DNA of 11,439 nt from Melioribacter sp. (GTDB lineage: Bacteria; Bacteroidota; Ignavibacteria; Ignavibacteriales; Melioribacteraceae): positions 1 through 11,439 of the forward strand of contig JAENZU010000066.1 in NCBI GenBank assembly GCA_016841125.1. Direction: 5' to 3'. The notes under the pieces are model-generated. The model did no database searches. It saw nothing but the letters and a program-made list of their open reading frames with translations, and was not told where the DNA came from. The position numbers and the translations under genes were made by a program. Shown here piece after piece: positions 7,255 to 11,439 of the stretch. Position 1 is the first letter of the stretch. Each line of letters starts with the position of its first letter.

Positions 7255-7470
7255 AAAAAGACACAAAAATAGTTCTAAAAATCTTTGTTCCCATCTCATC
7301 AAAATTCTCTCAATATTGAACATTTTTAAATTTGATTAGTCAAAATAATTGACGATTCAAAATAATATTCAAATTTCATGTTCGAATAATACAATTGAAT
7401 TCGATCAATTTTATCATTTGAAGCAGGGTTGATTTGAAACCTCATTTAATAATAAAAATTGGGAGAAATT
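7255..7470 (+). promoter_or_regulatory. Leader and promoter region of the adaptor-ATPase operon
   Basis: This AT-rich segment follows a terminator, so it should hold the operon promoter. Two clean dyads stand out: GTCAA-N5-TTGAC at 7339-7353 and AATTGA-N6-TCAATT at 7393-7410. Either could be an operator, but no regulator gene is adjacent. A TACAAT at 7390-7395 is a possible -10 without a good -35. GGGAG at 7461-7465 is the SD for the TTG start at 7471. No ORF was seen here. Confidence 0.45.
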
Positions 7471-8721
7471 TTGGATAAAAAAATTGAGAGAAAGAAGTGG
7501 CCGTTGAAAAGAGTCATTATTTATGCATCCGCATCCTTGTTTGCAGTTATTGTCTTTTACGGAATAGTCTTCGGCGATCAATCATCAAAATTAAATGTTG
7601 AAAAGGATAGAATTACAATCTCGACAGTTAAGAAGGGACCATTTCAGGAATTTACCCCGATAGTCGGAACAGTTCAGCCGATCGAAACTTTCTTTTTGGA
7701 TGTTACAGAAGGAGGGCGGGTAGTTAAAAAATATGTTGAAGAAGGCGCTTTTTTAAATGAAGGCGATCCTATAATTAAACTTGAAAACGCTCAACTAACT
7801 CTCGATATTATTTATAATGAAGCGAACGTTTTTCAACAGATAAATTCACTTCGCTCTACGCGACTTTCCTTTGAGCAGAGCAAGCTTAGTTTAAGGGGTG
7901 CGTTACTCGATTTAGATTACCAAATTTTAGAGCAGAAGAGACTTTTCGATCAGAATAAGCAATTGTTTGAAAAGAATCTTATTTCAAAGTATGATTATGA
8001 ACGAACACGAGATCAATATGAATACGTCCAAAAGAATAGAGAATTGACGTGGGAATCTTACCGGCAGGATTCACTTTTCCGCGATCAGCAAATAAAGCAG
8101 CTTGAAAAATCGGTTGAGACACTTCAGAGCAACTTAGATATTACTAAACTTCAATTGGAAAACCTTACTGTTCGGGCGCCTATAAAAGGGCAGTTAACAT
8201 CACTCACAGTTGAGATCGGCGAGTCTATTTCCCGCGGTGAAAATCTTGGGCAGATAGACGATGTAACTTTATATAAGATTCGTGCGGAAATTGATGAGCA
8301 TTGGATAGCCAGAGTAAGCAAAGGTTATCAGGGTGAGTTTTCCTTTGCAGGAAATGATTACCGACTGGAAATTGTAACTGTTTACCCGCAAGTAGCAAAC
8401 GGTCGATTCACAGTTGATATGCACTTTCTGGGAGAGCAACCAAATGGTATCAGGCGTGGTCAAACAGTACATATAAAACTTGAATTGAGTGAACCCGCAG
8501 AAGCCGTTTACGTTGACAGGGGAGGTTTTTATCAAACTACCGGCGGTCAGTGGATATTTGTTGCTGATGAATCCGGCGAGTTCGCAGTTAGGAGAAATAT
8601 TAAACTGGGTAAGCAGAACACTCAATCTTATGAAGTTTTGGAAGGTCTGCAGCCCGGCGAAAAAGTAATTACATCATCGTATGACAATTATATAGATATC
8701 GAAAAATTAATAATCCAATAA
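7471..8721 (+). CDS. HlyD/MacA-type periplasmic adaptor (membrane fusion protein)
   Basis: A 416-aa adaptor that would bridge an inner-membrane transporter to an outer-membrane channel. Order of parts: a basic N-terminus and one membrane anchor (about 12-33); a first half lipoyl-like segment around VTEGGRVVKKYVEEGAFLNE; a long coiled-coil hairpin (about 110-230, rich in Gln/Leu/Arg/Glu heptads); a second lipoyl half, LTVRAPIKGQLTSLTVEIGE; a beta-barrel; and a membrane-proximal domain ending in EVLEGLQPGEKVITSSYDNY. The start is chosen at TTG 7471 because GGGAG (7461-7465) lies five bases before it. The alternative TTG at 7459 would put this SD inside the gene. The ABC ATPase follows after 14 bp, so the two are cotranscribed and point to an ABC (MacAB-like) rather than an RND pump. 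The substrate is unknown. Confidence 0.88.
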   Translation: MDKKIERKKWPLKRVIIYASASLFAVIVFYGIVFGDQSSKLNVEKDRITISTVKKGPFQEFTPIVGTVQPIETFFLDVTEGGRVVKKYVEEGAFLNEGDPIIKLENAQLTLDIIYNEANVFQQINSLRSTRLSFEQSKLSLRGALLDLDYQILEQKRLFDQNKQLFEKNLISKYDYERTRDQYEYVQKNRELTWESYRQDSLFRDQQIKQLEKSVETLQSNLDITKLQLENLTVRAPIKGQLTSLTVEIGESISRGENLGQIDDVTLYKIRAEIDEHWIARVSKGYQGEFSFAGNDYRLEIVTVYPQVANGRFTVDMHFLGEQPNGIRRGQTVHIKLELSEPAEAVYVDRGGFYQTTGGQWIFVADESGEFAVRRNIKLGKQNTQSYEVLEGLQPGEKVITSSYDNYIDIEKLIIQ

Positions 8722-8722
8722 C

Positions 8723-8729
8723 GGGGGAG
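8723..8729 (+). promoter_or_regulatory. Strong SD of the ABC ATPase
   Basis: GGGGGAG lies six bases before ATG 8736, within the 14-bp gap after the adaptor stop. It fixes the start of the ATPase and supports strong translation within the operon. Confidence 0.75.
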
Positions 8730-8735
8730 TTAAAA

Positions 8736-9425
8736 ATGATAAAAACGATTAACCTTAATAAACTGTATAAAACCGAAGAAGTTGAGACTACCGCCCTCAA
8801 CAGTGTAAATATTGAAATTGAAGATGGGGAATTTGTATCAATTATGGGTCCCTCAGGCTGCGGTAAATCTACATTGCTGAATATTTTAGGACTGCTAGAT
8901 AATCCCTCCAACGGTGAACTTCACTTTGTTGGGAATGAGGTATCAAAATATTCTGAAAGACAGAGAGCAAGTTTAAGAAAATCCAATATTGGATTTGTTT
9001 TCCAAAGTTTTAATTTGATAGATGAACTTACGGTATTTGAAAATGTTGAACTTCCTTTATTATACCTTGGAATTGCTGCGGGGGAAAGAAAAAGAATGGT
9101 AAATGAAGTACTGGAAAAAATGGAAATTATTCATCGTGTAAATCATTTTCCGCAGCAGCTTTCAGGCGGGCAGCAGCAAAGAGTAGCAGTTGCCAGAGCA
9201 ATTGTTAGTAAACCAAAACTTATTTTAGCGGATGAGCCTACCGGAAATCTTGATTCGGAACGTGGAGATGAAGTTATGAATTTACTTACAGCACTAAATA
9301 ATGAAGGTACAACAGTTGTAATGGTTACACACTCTCCAACATATGCTGAATATGGTAATCGCGTAATTCATCTTTTTGACGGTCACGTCGTCACTGAAAA
9401 TTATAAAGAGAATTTTCACGTTTAA
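8736..9425 (+). CDS. ABC transporter ATP-binding protein (MacB/LolD family)
   Basis: A stand-alone nucleotide-binding subunit of 229 aa, the usual size for LolD/MacB-type ATPases. All motifs are intact: Walker A GPSGCGKST (38-46), Q-loop Gln90 in FVFQSFNLI, signature LSGGQQQRVAVARA (142-155), Walker B LILADEP with Glu167, D-loop GNLDSE and H-loop His199 in VMVTHS. The family powers mechanotransmission exporters and lipoprotein release (MacB, LolCDE, FtsEX-type), always with an FtsX-like permease. Here it follows the adaptor in one operon, but the expected permease is not downstream: only 94 noncoding bases separate it from the convergent acyltransferase. The partner must be encoded elsewhere or has been lost. 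Confidence 0.95.
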   Translation: MIKTINLNKLYKTEEVETTALNSVNIEIEDGEFVSIMGPSGCGKSTLLNILGLLDNPSNGELHFVGNEVSKYSERQRASLRKSNIGFVFQSFNLIDELTVFENVELPLLYLGIAAGERKRMVNEVLEKMEIIHRVNHFPQQLSGGQQQRVAVARAIVSKPKLILADEPTGNLDSERGDEVMNLLTALNNEGTTVVMVTHSPTYAEYGNRVIHLFDGHVVTENYKENFHV

Positions 9426-9519
9426 TTGATAGTTGTAATTGATCAGGAAAATAGAGTGCCGAATTCTATAACAATATTAAAATCGGAATCGATAATAAAA
9501 AATTAATTACGGTACAAAC

Positions 9520-10605
9520 TCAGGTGAATTTGTAATTTTTTATTTTTTTAATTGCCGCAAATACAGTTTTCGAGAAAAAACGATTCCAAATTATTGTTAA
9601 TGCTGTAACTATTACAATAATTGCTAAGTACCAAATTAGTAGTGTATTGAGTGGCTGAGTTTTATAAATTTCAGTTGCTGTGTTGCCGATCAATATCCAT
9701 TGAACAACATAAAAGACCGTTACGTTTAGTCCAACCCATTTTATGTAAATAATAATTTTAAACTTACCCAAATAATTTTCTATACGTTTAACAATAAATG
9801 TTACACCTCCAAGGAATATAACAGACCAGAAAAAAAATAAAATTCCGTGATGATAATATTCTTGAAGATTAGCAGAAGTAGCAATAGCGCGATGAATTGT
9901 AAATGCTATGAATACAATCCATAAAACAAAAAATAGGATCTTAGTTTTCGATGAGTAATTGGGAAGTACTTCGCGTGATCTCAAAAGGTAAAAGCAATAT
10001 CCGGTTAAAGGATATGCTATCCAGGGGAGCAGTGGAAAATAAGACCAGGCATAATTTCCCCAAAAAAATGCGTTTATGTATTTGATAAAACTATCTCCCG
10101 TAGAAGGATAGTAAGGCAGTATTGTACCCAAAAAAACAAGTATTGTTGCCAAAATAAAATAGACACAAAATTTGTCCTGCAATAATCGGTTAAGCAGCGT
10201 AATGAAAATTATACTCAATCCCGCCAAAGTTAGTATATCAACACCGAAAATGTATGAGTAGGGATCCAGAAGCGGAAAATAGCCGTTGTATAATTTTATA
10301 AGCAAATTAAAGTTTAAAGCTATATTCAAAAGTATGCCGCCAATAAAAAGGAATATGCCTCTAATTATTTTTTCTTTAAACGACTTTTTGGATGCAGCCA
10401 AAAAATAACCCATCACCACCATAAATAGAGGGGCTGCCGGAGGACCTCCGAGAAACAGTGAAATTCTACCTATGCTTGAGTTATAAATCTGTTGTTCTGC
10501 AAATAATTCGATCAGGTGAACTTGGATCATTAAAATTACTGCAAGTCCTTTCATGAAATCCGCGGTGCCGTTTCTTTCGGCAGGGTAATTGATAAATTTC
10601 TGCAT
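9520..10605 (-). CDS. DUF1624-type membrane acyltransferase (heparan-alpha-glucosaminide N-acetyltransferase-like)
   Basis: A 361-aa integral membrane protein with about ten hydrophobic helices. The opening ERNGTADFMKGLAVILMIQV with His30, the segment LGGPPAAPLFMVVMGYFLA (52-70) and FPLLPWIAYPLTGYCFY (in the middle of the protein) match the pattern of DUF1624/HGSNAT-catalytic proteins (R..iD..KGlA...M...H, then PLF.f..G, then fPLlPWi...l.G). Relatives transfer acetyl groups across a membrane to sugars, but many bacterial members are uncharacterised and the acceptor here is unknown. The ATG has only a weak GAG upstream. The gene lies 76 bp downstream of the small Ca-binding-type protein on the same strand, with no clear terminator between, so cotranscription is possible. 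Other membrane acyltransferase families (Acyl_transf_3, YeiB-like) are the main alternatives. Confidence 0.68.
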   Translation of the reverse strand: MQKFINYPAERNGTADFMKGLAVILMIQVHLIELFAEQQIYNSSIGRISLFLGGPPAAPLFMVVMGYFLAASKKSFKEKIIRGIFLFIGGILLNIALNFNLLIKLYNGYFPLLDPYSYIFGVDILTLAGLSIIFITLLNRLLQDKFCVYFILATILVFLGTILPYYPSTGDSFIKYINAFFWGNYAWSYFPLLPWIAYPLTGYCFYLLRSREVLPNYSSKTKILFFVLWIVFIAFTIHRAIATSANLQEYYHHGILFFFWSVIFLGGVTFIVKRIENYLGKFKIIIYIKWVGLNVTVFYVVQWILIGNTATEIYKTQPLNTLLIWYLAIIVIVTALTIIWNRFFSKTVFAAIKKIKNYKFT

Positions 10606-10681
10606 TAGTTAAATCTCGAGTAAATGAATACAAAAATATATTTGGGTTTACTTATGAATCTCCGTATCAAAAAAATCGCAG

Positions 10682-11071
10682 TCATTTCGAAGTTTTCTTT
10701 TTATTTGAATTTAATGAATCAACTTTGGTCGAATCGGTTTGATTAATTTGCGTATCCCGGTTTCGTCTGCCGAAACCTCGGTGAAAGTGAGCTGCGCTGT
10801 CATTTTTAAACTTTGCGCCCCACCTGAACTTTTTCCCTTTATAATCAGGATCTAATCCATTTGGAATTCCATCATTATCGTGATCGGGGGCATTATCATT
10901 ATAGCCATCACCATTTTTATCGATAAAAAACCTGCTATTATGAATGATAGAATCCCGGACGGATTTGGTACTATCCGATTTGAAAACATTCAAATTAATT
11001 TGGCTCGCAGTTAAATTGGAATTCGCTGGGGTAACGATTATTAAAATGATAAAAGTAATTATAGTTTTCAT
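10682..11071 (-). CDS. Small secreted protein with thrombospondin-3/EF-hand-like Ca-binding repeats
   Basis: A 129-aa protein with a Sec-type signal peptide (MKTIITFIILIIVTPANS). The ATG at 11069-11071 is preferred because the signal peptide then starts normally. An upstream in-frame TTG at 11093-11095 would add eight residues and overlap the AGGAG at 11086-11090. That SD is rather far (14 nt) from the chosen ATG, so the exact start is not certain. Residues 51-59 (DKNGDGYND) and 63-76 (DHDNDGIPNGLDPD) form two acidic DxDxDG-type loops as in thrombospondin type 3 repeats, which bind calcium. The rest is low-complexity, with an Arg/Gly/His patch (96-106) and a Ser/Asp/Lys-rich tail. No enzyme domain is visible. 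It is divergent from the secreted-protein gene at 11321, with which it shares an upstream region. Confidence 0.7.
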   Translation of the reverse strand: MKTIITFIILIIVTPANSNLTASQINLNVFKSDSTKSVRDSIIHNSRFFIDKNGDGYNDNAPDHDNDGIPNGLDPDYKGKKFRWGAKFKNDSAAHFHRGFGRRNRDTQINQTDSTKVDSLNSNKKKTSK

Positions 11072-11085
11072 TTTGTGTAAATATT

Positions 11086-11111
11086 CTCCTTTCAATCACT
11101 TTATTATTATA
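11086..11111 (-). promoter_or_regulatory. Candidate promoter and SD of the small Ca-binding-type protein
   Basis: On the minus strand a perfect TATAAT (11111 to 11106) would give a start near 11099 and a leader of about 28 nt. AGGAG (11090 to 11086) lies in that leader. No good -35 is visible at the normal spacing. Confidence 0.4.
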
Positions 11112-11183
11112 AAGAATAGTGCCAAAGAAAATAACGCAATTTATAATGATTTAATCCCGTATTTATTAAGTATAAACCAAATT

Positions 11184-11211
11184 GTCGAATTGGCTCGACT
11201 ATATTGTCGAG
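11184..11211. promoter_or_regulatory. Phased array of GTCGA half-sites (candidate activator-binding site)
   Basis: GTCGA (11184-11188), TCGAC (11195-11199) and GTCGA (11206-11210) alternate in orientation at exact 11-bp steps. The last two form a perfect dyad, CTCGAC-TATATT-GTCGAG (11194-11211). The array lies about 80-105 bp upstream of the predicted sigma-54 start, a typical position for an enhancer-binding protein. Confidence 0.5.
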
Positions 11212-11262
11212 AAATTCACATCGAATTTTATCAAAAATTAGAAAATCGGTTGATTTCATAAT

Positions 11263-11278
11263 TGGCATTGCAATTGCG
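11263..11278 (+). promoter_or_regulatory. Sigma-54-type (-24/-12) promoter
   Basis: TGGCATTGCAATTGCG matches the RpoN consensus TGGCACG-N4-TTGCW at the invariant GG and GC (10 bp apart), at TGGCA and at TTGC, and an extra T precedes it. The predicted transcription start is about 11288-11289, about 32 bp before the ATG of the downstream gene. No sigma-70 pair of comparable quality was seen in this stretch. Confidence 0.55.
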
Positions 11279-11281
11279 TAG

Positions 11282-11305
11282 ATAGTGAAAAATGAAATTC
11301 ACTAT
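11282..11305. promoter_or_regulatory. Perfect 8-bp dyad at the predicted transcription start
   Basis: ATAGTGAA (11282-11289) and TTCACTAT (11298-11305) are perfect inverted arms with an 8-bp spacer, ending five bases before the SD. It could be a repressor operator, or a 5'-UTR hairpin if transcription starts slightly upstream. Confidence 0.45.
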
Positions 11306-11320
11306 AAATGGAGGTACAAA

Positions 11321-11439
11321 ATGAAGAACAGAATTTTTCTGATTGCCATTACAATTATCGCACTCGTCCCAATTAACTCAATGAATGCTCAAGGCAGAGG
11401 TATGTACAATCAGAACAGAAATTATGATGTCAACACAGT
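11321..11439 (+). CDS. Secreted protein of unknown function, 5' end (partial)
   Basis: Thirty-nine codons are visible before the window ends. GGAGG (11310-11314) is six bases before the ATG, the best SD in the window. The product begins with a clear Sec signal peptide (Lys/Arg start, hydrophobic 5-18, cleavage probably near MNAQ at about 22-24). A Gly/Arg/Asn/Tyr-rich mature start (GRGMYNQNRNYDVNT) follows. This resembles the mature start of small periplasmic metal-responsive or Spy-like proteins, but too little is visible to assign a family. It is preceded by a sigma-54-type promoter and two dyads, so its expression is probably conditional. Confidence 0.75.
   Translation, partial: MKNRIFLIAITIIALVPINSMNAQGRGMYNQNRNYDVNT

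Noticed and set aside
7459..7461. TTG at 7459 as start of the adaptor
   Set aside because: No SD lies before it, whereas GGGAG sits at ideal distance before the TTG at 7471.
8269..8911. Two minus-strand ORFs (8269-8625 and 8669-8911)
   Set aside because: They are antisense to the adaptor and ATPase genes, which have intact family motifs. They are shadows.
9426..9505. Possible remnant of the missing permease after the ATPase
   Set aside because: The same frame reads 26 more codons after the stop but shows no hydrophobic or FtsX/MacB-like sequence.
11108..11127. A second sigma-54 promoter on the minus strand (TTTGGCAC)
   Set aside because: The -24 part is perfect, but the -12 element reads TTTA where TTGC is needed, and a perfect TATAAT overlaps the site.
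10944..11261. A 105-codon plus-strand ORF
   Set aside because: It is antisense to the Ca-binding-type protein, runs through the divergent promoter region, has no SD, and its composition is not protein-like.
1..11439. tRNA, rRNA, CRISPR array, insertion sequence or phage genes
   Set aside because: No cloverleaf, direct-repeat array, transposase motif or terminal inverted repeats with target duplications were seen on either strand.

Overview
The window looks like chromosomal DNA from an Ignavibacteria/Chlorobiota-type member of the Bacteroidota-Chlorobiota group. This is inferred from the AT-rich sequence, a FadL-type porin paired with a GDSL lipoprotein, secreted proteins with Bacteroidota-like leaders, and genes that often but not always carry Shine-Dalgarno (SD) sites. 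No rRNA, tRNA, CRISPR array, transposase or phage gene was found. It reads as an ordinary core/accessory mix with several unusual small-scale signals.

Layout: (1) 1-1642 holds the 3' end of an OmpP1/FadL-like outer-membrane porin, then an SGNH/GDSL lipolytic lipoprotein, closed by a strong terminator. Both genes carry one in-frame stop exactly where a conserved residue is expected: the last beta-strand of the porin and the lipobox cysteine of the lipase. (2) 1675-2355 is a membrane CTP-dependent polyprenol/phytol kinase-like protein whose start codon abuts that terminator. (3) 2344-5729, minus strand, is a compact cydA-cydB operon for a cytochrome bd-type quinol oxidase, followed 6 nt later by a DUF2156 (MprF C-terminal-like) GNAT-fold protein. 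(4) 5923-6936 is an exported protein ending in a SPOR peptidoglycan-binding domain. (5) 6937-7470 is a gap of about 530 bp that contains a probable unlisted mini-gene (-10 box, SD, 33-codon ORF, structured terminator) and then an operator-rich leader. (6) 7471-9425 is an HlyD/MacA-type adaptor plus a MacB/LolD-type ABC ATPase, with no permease following. (7) 9520-11071, minus strand, is a DUF1624-type membrane acyltransferase and, upstream of it, a small secreted protein with thrombospondin-3/EF-hand-like calcium-binding repeats. (8) 11321-end is the start of a secreted protein. Upstream of it lie a good sigma-54 (-24/-12) promoter match, a phased array of GTCGA half-sites and a perfect 8-bp dyad at the expected transcription start.

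How the genes relate: the porin and lipase probably form a lipid hydrolysis and uptake pair at the outer membrane. cydAB serves low-oxygen respiration. The adaptor and ATPase supply two of the three parts of a tripartite export system. No complete new defence or metabolic system is evident. The most notable items are the paired in-frame stops, the hidden small gene at 7044-7145, and the sigma-54-type control region at 11184-11305.
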